Of a stretch of 64,000 bases of DNA, positions 37,971 to 53,000 are shown piece by piece. A model generated the notes under the pieces. It ran no database searches and was not told the origin of the DNA. It saw nothing but the letters and a program-made list of their open reading frames with translations. Made by a program: the position numbers and the translations under genes. Each line of letters starts with the position of its first letter. Position 1 is the stretch's first letter. The DNA is from Echinococcus granulosus (taxonomy: Eukaryota > Platyhelminthes > Cestoda > Cyclophyllidea > Taeniidae). The stretch covers positions 160,841-224,840 of the forward strand of contig NW_020170504.1 in the NCBI RefSeq assembly GCF_000524195.1, in the 5' to 3' direction.

Positions 37971-39925
37971 GAAGTGAGGTGAAGGAGAATTACAGAGTCT
38001 TCCGAGGGCTTCGTCAGAGGTTGTACGCTTTGCCTCCCCCCACCCCCTATACCACCGCCGCGCTGTTGCATTTCCCTCTTCCATGCCTGTACACACCTGC
38101 CATTTTTCATGACTAGGAAAAAGTATACAGCTTCAAATATCCACTGCTTTGTTCCAGCACAGTGTTCATTCAAGTTGTTGCCAATTTTCGTTGCATTTGC
38201 CGGGTAAATGAGTCGGGTCCCTGACTAGGAATCCTCTATTTGTGGGTCTGTAGGTATGGCAACAAGGTAAACGTTGGTGCCTCACTTATCGGGTGACCTT
38301 GGCCGTGACCCTAACCGAAGGATTGCTGATCTACACTTTCGTCTTTAGCTGACGCTGAGTAGTGGAATTTATTTTCCCTTTAACATTCATGTAAAACTAT
38401 TTTCACATCCATGGTTACTTGACATTCCCATTTCTCGTGTCTGGGAACAAGGACACGGTGGCAATATATGTGGTTCCTCGATTTCTTTCCAGCACTGCGC
38501 TGAATGGATCTGACTCTCCCATCCTGGAAGTGAGTTCACTTACTTCATCATCATCAACGAGTCTGAGGCCAATTTTGAAATAACCTTTAGTCGTATTTTG
38601 ACTTTTTAACCAATTTTCTTGACATGGGTGCTGCTCAAGTCAAATGGGGACGACAATCCCCTTTTTGTGCAGGAAACACTCCCACCTCCGCTCTATTATT
38701 TATTTGGTGTCTGGAAAGTCGCCTCGATGTGGAAACACTTTCCAGTACTCCTAAAAAGCGACTTGTTTTAGCGATGAATCCACACGATTCTCCAGCACTC
38801 TGATGGCACGGAAGACTCGTGCGTTGACCTTTAGGTGTATGAGTTGGTCATCATCAAGTATTACGCTTTGCTTATTGATAAAAAAGTGACCATAGCACTA
38901 CCTGTAACACAATTAATCATTTAGCCAATTCATTTAAAATTATTGTCAAGGTGTAATCACCAGTTTCAAAGCTAAATTACGTTGATAACATATCAATATG
39001 AGTGTTACATATATGTGACGCCCCAAATTGATTACTTAGGTACAAATGTCTACATTCATGGCATATTTAATAAAAAGAATGTTAATTAAGAAGAAATGAA
39101 ATGAAGATTAGAATTAACCTAATATCCCATATCTGACAAACATAAGTCTTACCTGTGGTAGTCTGCTTCCATCTATGACCCCGAGCTACCCACACAACGC
39201 TGTCTTTTGGTACTTTTTTAGCAATAAATACCCGCTTTTTGACAAATTTATTAAGCTTAGGCGTACAATTGCTTAAGTAATGTACTTCTTTTACCTTTAA
39301 CTAGATGAAAAACATTTCCTGTGTGGAATCAGTCATTTTAGACATATCGTTCAAGCATGAACTTCAGAGAGGAGCCTAATTTTGCTTTGACAGGGCAATT
39401 CCGTGTCTCATATTCAAAGAAACACCTCTCATTTGCATTTCCAAACCAGCCCTTCAATTTTTCCATTTGATCGTGTGATTGTCAAACGACAGTAGAGGGT
39501 ACCAATGGCTTGGAGTTGTGCTAAGGGACTGCAGAGGATAAGGATGAGGTATCCTGGAATCACATCCGTCATTTTGGTCAAAGCGAGATTTATGAAATAA
39601 GAAATTAAAATTAGCTGAGGATGATCTATCAAGCCGGTAGGCCAAAGCCTATCTGTTCTTCATAATGCCGGCACGCAAATGATCAGACGCATCTATAGGA
39701 CCACTTAGAAGGACCAAGCAGGCAACTGAGATGAGCTACACCGATAAGAAAAAGAACTTTCTACATCTCCTTAGGGTAGATAAGTAGCCTCAAATTCCCT
39801 CAAAAAGGCCCTATTATAAGGGTTTTAACCCAGATAAACTTAGCTTTACAAGGTTTGACCTTAATCATACCAAATGGTCCACTCGAAATGGGTAGAAAAA
39901 CAGGCAGAGCCACATAGGCAAACAT
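37971..39925 (+). other. foxQ2 downstream flank
   Basis: No coding exon is recognised. The foxQ2 3' UTR probably occupies the first part; AATAAA words on the plus strand occur at 39069-39074 and near 39222, though a nearer non-canonical signal is possible. The interval ends at the duplication junction. Confidence 0.55.
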
Positions 39926-39926
39926 G
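39925..39926. other. Duplication junction: foxQ2 downstream flank joined to UNK intron sequence
   Basis: To the left is sequence seen once, about 1.95 kb past the foxQ2 stop. To the right the sequence equals 4576 onward, in the interval that follows UNK exon 5. The five bases left of the breakpoint differ between the two sites (aaaca at 4571-4575, aacat at 39921-39925), so no microhomology is visible on that side. The ancestral sequence to the right of the unit end lies outside the window, so the mechanism cannot be read from here. Confidence 0.85.
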
Positions 39927-41071
39927 CATTTCAAAGTACTAAAGTATACCTAGAGACTTAAACCATGCGCTGCCCGAGTCTCTAAGACGAAGGGACCACC
40001 ACCGCCACGACCAATAGCCACCACGTTTCGGACAACCTGAATGCTCACCAAAACCACAGGAATGTACTCATTCATCTCGCAACAGGAATGTTTTATTGTT
40101 CAAAGCTAATTAATCCGTTGCCAAGACACGATCTTGCGCAACCACTGTTGTAATAAACCAATAAATGACACATGTTACATACTCGTGACACGTGGGTTTT
40201 GGAGGAAAAGTGGAGTGTTGCACGCATGACACTGGTAACAAACGTGCTAAGTGAGAAAGAACTTAGCAGTTACTTCGTGCCACGCAAACCTCAGATACAC
40301 TTATTTTGCTTGAAACGGGTTAAAAAGAGTGAAGTAAACCCTACCCGAAAGTTCCATGATAAGATCATGCCACTTTCGTGTTTTCTCGGTAAATTAGAAT
40401 GCAAGCTTCTTTCGAATTTAGAAAAGTGTGGCGATGTGGCATAACTAAGTGTGTATTTTAAGAAATTATTTTAAACAAGAACCAAAATAATTATGCAGAA
40501 GGTATCGCTGGCATTTGACCTTTTAGTACAAAAGGAATACCATCAAATCGCAGAGGTAAACACGCAGAGATTAAAACAATTTTTGGGAAAATTAGGGAAT
40601 TTTAATGATAAAGGTAACAGTTTACTCTGCTTTCTTTTAAATAGCTTTTCAAAGGTTCGTTTATCTAAATAAAATTCAGCATGTTTTACAAACTTCTAAA
40701 GCAAAATCTGCAACGCCCTGTCTCATCTAATACGAAAACCTCCCTCTAAGGTTTTAATATCAAATTAAAAGAAGATTAAAACACAAATCCCGGTAATATT
40801 CAATGATGAATTTACGATTTGAAAGAAGCATTTCGTGCCATAAAATCCCACCAAGAATACAAGTAGACCTTCGCCACAACACCACATCGTTGGCTCGTCT
40901 AAAATGTCTCTTGAAAACGAACGAAAGTGAGACTAAACAAAATGGGAGGCGACAATATCTGATTCACTGACCATTAAATCTGTCACATATGCGTGCCATA
41001 TCCGAGCTTAGCTAGATTGAAAATCAGGCTGTCACATATACGTATCAGGTCAAAAAGTGTTAGCCGCCAAC

Positions 41072-44000
41072 CTGTGGGGTAAGTGTGCGAGGCCTGAAGC
41101 GATGTGAGAGCGGGCACGGAGGACCGAATGCCCGGAGAAAAGACGCCCGAGGAGGAGGCCGAGGTGGAGGAGGAGACAGGGGAGGCGTCGTGCTGCCGTG
41201 GCGATGAAGCGGACAGCCCGCAGCTCGCTGCTGGGGCCGACTGGAGGAAGGTGCGACCCAGGGTCATCTCAGAGTCGGCGTGCGCGAAGGCACAGAAAGG
41301 ACCCCGGGGGCAGTATCCTGAATTCAGGACGTCGTTGCACTTGGTGGACTTGTAGATCTATCGGTGGGATGGGGCGATTGTAATCAAGATTAGATGACTA
41401 TGGAAATGTGTAGTCAGATGAATAAATCAGGGGTCAATAGATGGATGGGGAGGTGGAATCACGAAGGCACAAATGACTGAACGGGTGGATAATTGGGAAG
41501 ATGGACTGAATTACGAAAGGAGACCAGACAGATGAGTAAAGGGATGGGTGGGGACAGGAATAGAAAAATGCACGCATTCATCGATGAATACACAAATAGA
41601 CGACCGATCGAATGAATAGGAGTGGTCAATGTACAATATAAATAGATTAGCAGGTAAATGAGTAAATATTTGGCAGGGGTGGCGTTTGGACAGACGAATT
41701 GAGGATTGCATAAATGAGTAGTTAAGTGAAGGGAAGTATACAAGAACCGTTAGTTGGCTGGATAGATGAGTAGGTGGGTGGAGGAACAGAAAACGGAAGA
41801 CTGAATCAGAGGTGGACGCCCAACTGGGTGAATGAAAGAATAGTTAATTGAATAAGTGGACGGAAGGAAAGGTATGTCACCTTGTGAAAGTTTAGCAGGG
41901 TGAATGAATGCTTGACTAGTTGGGCAAATGGATGGACACTCAGAAGAGAGGGCAGATAAATGAATGATTGTTGACAGCTATTTAAACGGATGATAAAATA
42001 TAGCAAAAAATGTAAAAGTGGGAGGGTGACGGAAGGGATGAATTGATGAAAGATGGGATAAATGAATAGAGTGAGGGGTGAACAATGAAAATATGGGTAA
42101 CCGAAGTGACACAGGAAGGATACTGCTACAAACACGGACATTTGATGCCCATAGCTAGTTTCACTCTACTTTTTTGACTAACAAGTATCAGAAATGAATT
42201 ACCAAGGTGCAAGATTTGAACAACGTGACCTTCGTTTCCAAGATACCTTGCTAGTCATAGAGATGGATTCATGCAACAGTAATTTAGGCATGCTGTATCA
42301 TGTTAAGTGAATTGGATTTTCGAAATACCCTATTAGGGACCTCGCATTCACCCGACATTGTAACTTATGATTAAAAATTCCGGTCTGAGTTCCCAGATGT
42401 CATATGATGGCAGTCAGGTTGAGCTTCAAAGCTTCAACAGAATACAAACGTAATTTCTAAAATGAGCCAAGCAAATTTAAGCATCTCTCCCCACCAAAAT
42501 AACCCCGACTTCATTAATACCTCAAATTAGATTGGCCTTGATTCCCATCGACCAATCAAGGCTTGGGTGTGAACTTTGTGACTGTCTCTAGTGCATGCTG
42601 TACAAACTTTTCCCATTTACGGACGATGGACAAAATAGAAGCCTTCGTTGCTTATAATTATTCACTTCAAATAGTAAAATACAAAATTAGATGATTGCAA
42701 ATAGACTCGCAAGCCAATCAACGTCTTCGAATAATTAAATTGCCCTTGATTAATGCAAATAATCCCACTTATTTCGTTGAACATCGTTGCTATTTACCAC
42801 CTTAAAATCAAGGTCAAGGGGCGTTTATTTAAGCTTTAGTAACTCATATCCTTCTGCTCTTCGTTTTGCAACACGTCTACAAAAATTCAAAGCAAGGTCG
42901 GGAGCCTTCTTCGATTTTGATTGGCCAATCCAACAATCAATTATGTGGGCCCTCAAAAACCGACCATTTGCAGTCTTTCTTGCACCCCTATGTTAACTAG
43001 CGGAGGAAAACCAACTAGCAACTTCCAATCTAGTCCAAAACTGTGACCGTGACTTGTGGTTAGTCATCCGTAGTTCAAGGTCACCATGTAAACCTACAAA
43101 GCCTATTGACTGATTAGAGTTACTTATTTTTGTACTCATAAAGCCACCGGTGCAAAATTTTTGCAATTTGAAGACACTATTCCACAACTGATCACAGTGT
43201 TGAACGAATTCACAAGTGTCGTAAATTAAACTATCGTCGATTAGGGGGCAAATCACCTCAGCTGTTGATTTTAGTCCATGAATGATGGTTAATGGATGGA
43301 CTAACAAGCCCTACCCGGTGCCCCCTGTGATTATATGCAATTTCACATACGCAATTTCCCCCAGTTGACACTGTCACCTATCAATACCCCTCCACCAGTC
43401 AACAATTGATGACCTCGGCTAGCCCAAGTCCATCACTGAAAGGGATGGTAGGTGAACGGCAGTTAATTCGTCCACCTTTAGAGCGCGCATTTTGTGCAAC
43501 TGCCTTTGCAGTAGAACTCGCTGCTGTCTCCTAATCGTGGCATGTGGAAGCGGCCAGAGCAACTTGTGTACTGCATCCCACCACCCCACTGCCAACACAG
43601 TTTGCGACAAGCGTTGAAAGAACCGATCGCGTGCTGGGGGAGTGAATCATGCCTATTTGCCGCGCAGGGATAATACAGGGGACGATGACTGCCTGGGTAA
43701 AATGGGAAAGTAGTGCTTGCCTTGATAGGCGATGTAATTGATGGTGCAATCTGAACTCCAGCGTAGTTGCAAAGACGTTGACCTCATGTGGGTAGCAGAG
43801 GTAAAATCAGAGTCAGTTAATCAAGAAGTTTACTAGGCTGGTTTTGATTTAATCAACGCTGCTACGCTTTTTGGAAGCAGAGCGAAATGAAAGTAGGACT
43901 AAAGCAAAGTGTCTGAGCTTTAGACTCCATTCAACATCAATAGGTATGTATACAAGGTACAGAAGGAAAGTGGAGGGCGTGGGATCTTTCTGAAATTTGA

Positions 44001-47000
44001 TAAGTTTAATCATGATGCGCTGTTCAGACCGAAGTAAACTCAAATCAAATTAGGGGGATTAATCCGAGCACTAGTCTACTCAACATGGAGAAAAATAGCG
44101 GAAAAGTTAAGAAAATGCGCATACACATTCGCTTTGATACATGAAGCAAAGTCCGTAGATTATAGGGGCTTCAAAACGGGTGCCCGTGACGGCGGTCGTA
44201 GGGGGGAAGGGGGAGGAGGTTAACAATGGACCTCATTGACCCGTCCAGGCGGCTTTGTCTAAGCGGTGCTCCCAACGGGAATGCTGCATACTCGGATGGA
44301 CAAGTCCACTGAAGAAACGATTTAGTGGTCAATGTGATGCCGACTTTCTCACCTTGGAATATTTCACCGGGTCATTTAAAGTTAAACTAAATGAAACCAA
44401 TTATCCAAATGTGAATTACTTGATGTGGGATTCGAATGGATTAGCCGTGCTTCTGATAGGACTCAAGTCCGGATTGGTTGCGAGTGAAAGCTTTAAAATT
44501 AAACCGGTCTATTTGAAATAAAAGTGCTTGAAGCAGAAAAAAGAACTTTGAAAGAATTGAAAAAGCCCTATTTTTCAAAAAATTCCGGAACCCAATTTGA
44601 AATGAAACATTGATGTAATGAGAGTGTAAAACTTGAATTGTTTGTTTAACAGTTAGGGGCACTGCCACTGTACTTCCGCCAGGTGGCGTGGCCTCTGAAC
44701 CATGCTGATAGTCCCAAGCCCTACTGCACACCGACACTACATATTCTGCCTGAGTATTGTCTTCCTTTTTCTTTAGGGAAACCTCAGAGTGCTACAACAG
44801 TATGTTCTGTAAATGAATATTCCCCCAAACATCCATTTTAGCCAACTGAAATTCGATCTCTATGCCTCCATGTCGGGCCCAACTTTTCAGCGCATCACCT
44901 CTGAAGCCATTTCCAGCTGTGGACCACGGTATTGTAGTCGACTAATCTCTCTTTAAATAGATTTGACAGCAAGTGAGATCAAACGCTTTTATAAGGGCAC
45001 TTTTGACACTGTGAAGTAAACTCATCAGTGGTTTGACACGGTTATACTGAGCTGCTAAAATCTTGAGAATCGCTCTGAACCAAAGCAATGAAATGCTCGA
45101 AAGGAGGTATCGCATACTGTGGTGGCCAAAAATGATAGTCACTCTGCCCGCAGAATAGTCCTGCCCCAATTCCAACCACATGTAGCCTTAGATGGAATTC
45201 TTACAACACAATATGATGATTCCAAAGTGTATAGACTTAACTTATGCAGGGGGAGCCCATGAATAAAAGAAATCCCCGTATAGGTAGTCCTCTCCCCCCT
45301 CCAACAAACCTACATCTCTCCCTAATTTGTTTCAAAGAGCGTGATTCAGCCAAAATGCGGGAATTCGACTGAGGTAATAGTTGAAAGCGCTTAAAATGAC
45401 ACCTTTCGACAATGACACAGTTTCCAGGAGGAGCTACAAAGTGAGACACATTACACACTTTAATGTGGCGGAATGTCAAGAAATGACTTACAATAAACCA
45501 CCTCAAAGCAGCAAACAACGAGGATATGGGAGCGATTATAATCGCAGTGATTCTTGGCATACTAAAGTTCAATGCGCCTTAAGCAGGTACCACAAGATAC
45601 GAGCATTACTGGGCCAGCTCAATAAATAAAGCATTATGACATCGAGAATAACAATTACACACTTTACTCGTACTACCTTGATGTTGTCAGGGATTATTTG
45701 AAACTCCAATCAGAAATGGCCTCAAACAAGCCAAATTGTCGAAAGGAGTCACGAAATCCACTCTTCCATCACATTTGCATTATTCTCATACGGAAGTTTG
45801 CATCGCTTTCAAAACCAGCTTGATGGCTGCTTTACCGATACTAGAAGGGAACCAGCTGAAGAACTAGGCTTAAACCTGCTAATAACAGAACTTCAACCAC
45901 TCTGATAAGCTATGCTCCATCACAAAGTTATTCCCTTTCCAATAGGTGCATCAATGTTTGAAGTCACTATAAGTACTATATAAGCATTGAAAATGGCTGT
46001 AGGAAAAAGACACCACCTTGTAGTCTCATGATCAGCCTAAAATTTCTAAGATATTTGCACTTTTTAAGATAGAGGCCAAACACTTCGATGTGGCTGGCAT
46101 TTCAGGACACGGTGATAATGAAAACAGTCAATGTCGGGAGTAACTTATTTGCACATGAAATCAGTAAAATATGAATCAACAGGGATTACTACACGCTTAA
46201 AAACGACGCTTTTAGCTATAAAAAAGTTCTTTGGACTTAGAAAGTGAGAAATAACTTTTTGGTTGATAAAATATGCCAGTTGTCGTTTTTCCCATTTTAC
46301 TAAGCAGATGGTTAAGTCCTATTTGGACATAAATCCCCACTGTTACCAATGTCTTAGCCAATAGAACAAATATAACCGATTATTAGTGTAAAACCATCAA
46401 ATTTGAGCTTGAAACTTCGTTCACCAATGACTTCGCTGCGTCAAACGCGCAGGCGCTAATTCTGATTGGTCCGCATACAACATCGGCCATTAATGCAGTC
46501 CACGTATACCAATGAGTGATTGAGCCTTAATCCATATTATCGAGACGACCAATAGTTCGTTTACAAACAAAGCCCGTATTTACTGTGTTTTTCTCAAAGG
46601 TGTAACAGCATATCATTATTGGAATATCAAAACAAAACCAGCGCCAAACCTACAATTAAGCCAAATCTAGGGTTATTGCCCCAAACCGCCCATACCAATC
46701 AATAGGGCAAGGTAGTCTCCCACGTATCCCTCTCTTCTCACCACTAAAGTAAGGCGTTCTGATGTATCAATTGGATATGCTTCTATCACGTAGGAAAAAC
46801 ACAGCTCCGGAATAACAATTCAACCATGTTGAACTTCTCGACGTCAGCTAGAAAGGTGAAACATGTGGGCTGTGGTAGTTGATCTTTCTTTGAAATCGTG
46901 GCAGTAAATGAGTCATTTTGGGCCTCGAAACAGTAAACTATCATTCCGAAGGACTCCACACAAGTTCAGGAAACTCAAATGAGGCTCAATAAGTAGGAAA

Positions 47001-50000
47001 CTCACTCAGAGATGTCAAGAGGTTAGGCTACGACCGACCAGCTACTGATTGGGCTTCGTAAATCTGTCTAACCTTCCCAAGTCGCCCCGAGCATGCGGGT
47101 ATACCCTATCATCTTTCTACTGGATCGGATGTGAGTGTTTATGAGAGTTGGCGTCATTTAATTTCAAAGATAGTCCACAAACATTTTAAACTTGGGTACA
47201 ATTGATTCCACTATAAAAGAAATCGAATAGCTTGAAATTCCATCCATAAAAGGCTTGACCCAACGCTCCATGGTAAGGACGTCTATTTATCTCGACGTAC
47301 ATTTTAAACCTTTGTTTCCAATATTGTGGGAAGTGTCTCTAGCGCTGTCGAGGGTAGGTATTCCTCTGCCCCCATCAACAACGCAGATAAGTAGTGTATG
47401 TAAAAGGGTCTTTTTAAAAAGCATGCTTAATAGGCCTAATCAAACACTTAAGAAAGCGCCGCTTTTAATCAAAATATTTCAAATGGGGAAAGGATTCTTC
47501 TGTAACAATTGCAGCAAAATCAATTGGTGCAGATATAAGTGAATTTTGATTGGTTGGCACCTCAACTCCTATTTCCACTTAGAATGCTCCAAGCAGGTAG
47601 GCAGAGGCAGACATGTTTACCGCTGTGACTTCGATACAAAAAGAAAAGGACAAACAGCTTCTTCCTGAGTGGTTGGCTCAAGGTCATGAGGTGAAAGACA
47701 ATAGTCCACTGCTGCGTTGTGCTCGCTCTGCATTCCAGACAAAATAGCTGAACGAGATAGTTACGCCTTTTTAGGGCTTGTAATTTACAGTATAACGAGG
47801 AAATGATCCAGTGGTTTAAATAAATTAAATAGCGTTATGAAATGGTCGTGGCTCAGAATGACAGCGCATTCCTAAGACCTGCCAAGTGGGGAGTTAATCT
47901 TGAATAGAGGGTGGAGAGTGCGAAAAGAAATAAGGACAGTGAAAGAATAAACCTAAATTGATGGCGGCTATTAGCAAAAACCACTGAGAACAGATGGACA
48001 AGGGCACGCTAAGATGGAATGATTGTTTTCTGAGTTGTTGTTGAACCAGGAGACAGTGAATAAAAAATCAGGGGAAAAACAGACAAAATTCTCCTTAGTT
48101 TTGCATCGAAACCCATAAAAAACCTCGAATTGTTGGTAACCCAAGGATTAAAGAAGGAGGAAGAGAGGGGCGTAGAGAAAAAGATGTACTAATTGAAGGC
48201 CTGCTTGTGAACCAAAGACATCCCTCTGTCGATAATACCTATCATCAAAAACGAAGGAAGTTGATAAGTGGAAAAAAATGAAAGAAGTGTAAAGGAAAGA
48301 AGAAAACCACTTTTAGATAAAAATGCTTCGTTGGGGAATGATTCTGAACCCGAGGATTATCCTTGAGTCAATGGAAGGAGGGTTGAGGAAAGAGGAAGGA
48401 AAAAGAAATCTAAAGATGGGAACACTCCTCCAAACTCTACTACTAAATTAGAAGACACCATTTAATTGGTCAAAGAACTGCTGAGAAAGAGGAGAAAAGG
48501 ATCTAACAATGGAACTGCTTCTCTAAGTACGGACATTAGACTGGAAGACATCACTAAATCCATGAAAGTCAACGGTTTGAGGAAGCAGAAAGAGAGGAAG
48601 TATCTCGAAATGAGTCCAAGAACATACCTCGAGACAGGGCGCATTTTAAGGATCCCAACACCTACATCGATGACAGCTCTTACGATGATGAAAGCCCAAG
48701 TCTGAAGAAAAGGGAAGAGAGGAACCCTATTAAGATGGAATTGCTAGAGTCCCAGGACTTCTCCTGAACCTACCTCCAGCTGGGTAGGTTGAGGTTCGTG
48801 GATTAGGAAAGGGACAAACGTATTTTAAGATGGGAATGGTTCGATAAGGACTGTTTCTTAACCAAAAGACATCGAAGTCGAAAAATCCATCGCTATTGGC
48901 AATGAACACCATAAAAATGGAAAATAATGAAATAAAAGTACGTACATAGGAATGAAAGCTCAACTCTCGAAAGGAGAGGTATCTACAATTCAATGGCAAA
49001 TTGCCTTAGCTATAATGACAACCAGTGAGTTGAAGGAATAGGCGGAGTAAAGACTAAGGAATGCCATGGAACGAGGAAGCACTCTTGAAGCCATGGTAAC
49101 CAATTGCAGAGGGAATGGAGATCAAAGGATTGAAAGGGAAGAAGATAAGCAAAAGTACTTCGAGACAGGACTATTGCCATAAAAGCAGCGCTTGAGTCAG
49201 TTGACATCATTGAAGCGTCGGCGGCTATTACTAACAACGGTACTTAGCCAGAAGGAAAGTTTCGCGTTATGAAAATACTTCTCTCCCGAATTAGTGATAG
49301 TTGCTGTGTAAAGCTACGAATACGAAGAATGCTTGAAGAAGGGGAAAGAATAAAAGCGTTAAATGAATGAATTTCTCCACGAGGAACTACTTTAAAACCA
49401 GAAGATGGGATCGGAGAGGTCGCAGCTCCAGAAACTGTTGCAGAATCATGGGAGAAAGGGGAGAGAGAACGCACCTCGGGATGGAACTGCTGTTCCGTAC
49501 GAGTGTGACAGAAGGTGCACGCATCACCGGCGTCACAAAGTGCACTGTCCAGCCACTCGTCCGCGGGTCGTACAGCAGGACACGGTGTGCTACGGTAGAA
49601 GTAGCGCTCAGGCATTCGCCGTTTGTCCTTCCCGTTGTGGTAGTAGGGACACGAGTATCCTTGTCGGCACATTCGCGGTGGCTTACGACACGACTCCGTC
49701 TTGTAGCGCGCCATCACATGAAGCATATCTAGCAAACAGCGGAATATCTCATTACTTGGAGCCTTGACAACGCCTGTGATTCAGCCCTCCTCTTTCGTGC
49801 ATAAACACCCTATTTCTTTCCAGAGCTTTGTGTCTCATCACCGGGACGCCACAATGGTGGGGGGCGGGAGAGGGGAGCTGTGTTCGAACGCAGCCTAGAA
49901 GAGCCGAAACAATTCTGATTTCACCGACTGAATATTTTGCCTGAAAAAAAGGTGCCTACTGCTAATGGCTGAGTCCGTGAAAACTTTAAGCTAAAAGATA

Positions 50001-53000
50001 GTCGAAATTTGGTCGACTTATGGCTACCGTTGAAGCGAGGCAAGATTGAAATTATTTGGAAACGTTTGCAGAGTGATAAGAGGTATCGGAAGACCATGTG
50101 CTTCTCCAAATAGCAAGAAAAAGAATAACATAGACGGTTGTGGAGCATCGAAGTAGAGAAGAGATAAGGAGCATCGTTTCTGGATAAGGGGTAGAGGTGA
50201 CCACAGGATGCGACAGCTAGGCTCAGACGAGGGAGACTAAGTAATCCAAAGATGCTCATTTTAAGCATACATTTGGTTACTCGAACATTTACAATTCTCC
50301 ATGATGACTCAACCACCAAGACGCTTCATTCGATCGATATTTCGCCTTGACCTTTGTTGATCTTGTGGTTATTAGTGAAGGCCAATCACCGTCATCACTG
50401 GGATGCGACTAATAAATTTTTCCCGTAGTCATTTTCGTGAACTCGTGAAAATGCACAAGGAACCTAGGTAGTGGGGATCTTACAAGTGAGTAGAAAGTGA
50501 GTTGGTCGAGGCTTTCAGCTGGGCGTTTTGCCCCACCAAATGATTCCAACCTTGAAAGTGGAACGCGTGCCCGCGTGGGCGATGGACCAGAGCCAAAACC
50601 AGGGTGGTGTGTAGTCATGCAGAGTGAAGGTAGGTGAATGTGTTTTAGCTTATGCATGTACGCACCACAAATTTAAATCAAAGCGGGATTTTAATTAATC
50701 AAATCTCAAATTATCATTTAAAAGGCAACAGCCCAAAGTAAACGACCTCTGGGGACAAACTTATCTGAGAACTGAGCATATTTCATATCTTGTGACAAAG
50801 TAAGTAGTGCGCATAAGGCTAAACAAAGGAGCGAAATCCCTATTCTATTGCATATTTCAGTTGAAATGTTCTTAACTTGTTCAAAAACGGCAGCCATCCG
50901 GCAAGCGAGTCGTTTTATATGACCTTTTGACCTCTAGTAATCACCCATGGGGTCTCTTTTCAGGATGAAGATGGCGCTTGAACAAGTTCCCTCAATTAGG
51001 CCTGAATGAACACAGGAGAAAGAACAGTTTGATGGTACTGGAAGAAATGTGAAGTAATTTCGAAAACTTCCCCAAAAAACAACTTCAGAGCAATGTTGTG
51101 GAGAGACCCCTATCAAATGAAGATCATCCAGTTGGTGCAATCAGAGCGAAGACGGGAGCCCATGTCTTATTTCACCAGGTTTATTGAAAATAATGTGAAA
51201 TCTAGTGTCAGTTGACGTTAAACACAGAAAATAATCACTCAATTCACACAAAATAGGTGTGAAATCATACACGAGGAAAGATAGTAACGAATTTAGGGGA
51301 ACCCTGATCTGGATGTAGGTAACACGTTTCGGTGCAATTTTAAATGAAATTAAACCTCTATTTGCGAATAAAACCTTACTAGGAGTTTGCTTTTCCGATC
51401 CAGAAGGATTCTTTTACCCTATGATTTGGTCCTCCGAAGCAGATAAAAATCGGGCTACAACGCTACTGATATCTGTTACAAGTAGCATTGTAGACCCGAG
51501 AATCACACCTGTAAGTAGTAGTGACGGCATGTGATCCAACTTTGGTTTCAAGGTCAAGTAGGTCAAACGTGCAAACCTCACCCACGTGAACCGTCGTTAA
51601 TCTATCCTTATAGACGGATACATGGAACACAACACAGTTAAAGACAAATTGTCGGGGCATACACAAAGCACTTATCACAGTGGCATGTGAATAAGGGTGA
51701 TAGTGACTCCCAGCCAATCAAAAGCCAAGTATAGGGGAATCACGTGACCGTTTCAATGCTGCCTTAACAGAACACCAGTCTGGGAGCGATGCAGCCAGCT
51801 TCGCAACCCTAGAAGGCAATCGTCGAGAAGACTCGCAATTGTTGACAGTAAATAAGTTGAGTTTGTAAAAGACGATGGGAGGGGAATCCATACAGACGTG
51901 AGATATTGCATCATCTGGAGTAATGAAGTAGACGACGACATGATAAACTAGGTTGAACGGGAGTTATGGGAAACTGAAAATAGTGGGCTTCAATACATTA
52001 CCATTCGTCTCAAGGTTAGGCAAAATTGCTGTTCGTAGATTGAGCGAAGAACAGCAAACATCAAATGAAAGGTGACGGAAGACATGGCGAATGGTCTTGA
52101 CTTATTTTGGAATGGGTGAGAGCCACACGCACTACAAGTTGAGCCGATTAACAGAGCAAACGAGGAGGCTATTTTGGGCTTCTTCTTCGATATAAAGGGA
52201 GGGAGGTGGGTATCCAGACGATTTCACACTCCATTCGCTGCAAGAAGGGATCATGAGCGGCTGATCAAAGGTGTCACGGGTACCAATGGGAATCATGCCA
52301 GTTTCATAGTGAATGTAAGTAATGGCTCTGCATCTTTGTTTCATTTACTTAACCAATCACGCAAAGTAATAGTGAACAGGGTCTCTAAGAGCCGATGGGC
52401 ATTGTTTTGTGAAAAATAAACGCGAAAATGTCGAGTGATATTCATCTGAACAGGAGATAAAGTTGGGAGACGGCTCTTAAGAAATGGGCTTCTGTAAAGA
52501 ACTTAAAATTGTTTCAACAGCACTAGAATAAGTTTGGAGAGAAGAGCCTATGGTAGTTTACAGTCAATATAAATAAATGCGTAAACAAATAAGTAGGCCC
52601 AGTTACAGGTGTACTTTTAGGGTTACAAGGTCAAGGCGACAACGGCGCTACTGTCAGGAGTTCACAACTAAAACTGAGAATTGAAGCGCATTTACGCCCT
52701 GTAAATGAGGCGAAAAGTAGTGAAAGGGAAGTACTATCAACACGTCCGCTGGGCAGAGGACTGGAAAGAAATCTATGGGCATCAAGGACGTTGATACCGT
52801 ACTGACCGATCCAACTACTGCTCAAATGCTAAAAAAGCGTTAGCAATCTCAGACAGAGACTCAACCCAGACATTTGTGGCACGATTTCATGCAATCACAG
52901 TCATCACAAACTGATGACATGAGAGAAGAAGCGAGGCATCACATATACGTGACGCTGATGGCAAGCATAGCAACATCGCTGATGCAGGGGAATAAACAGG

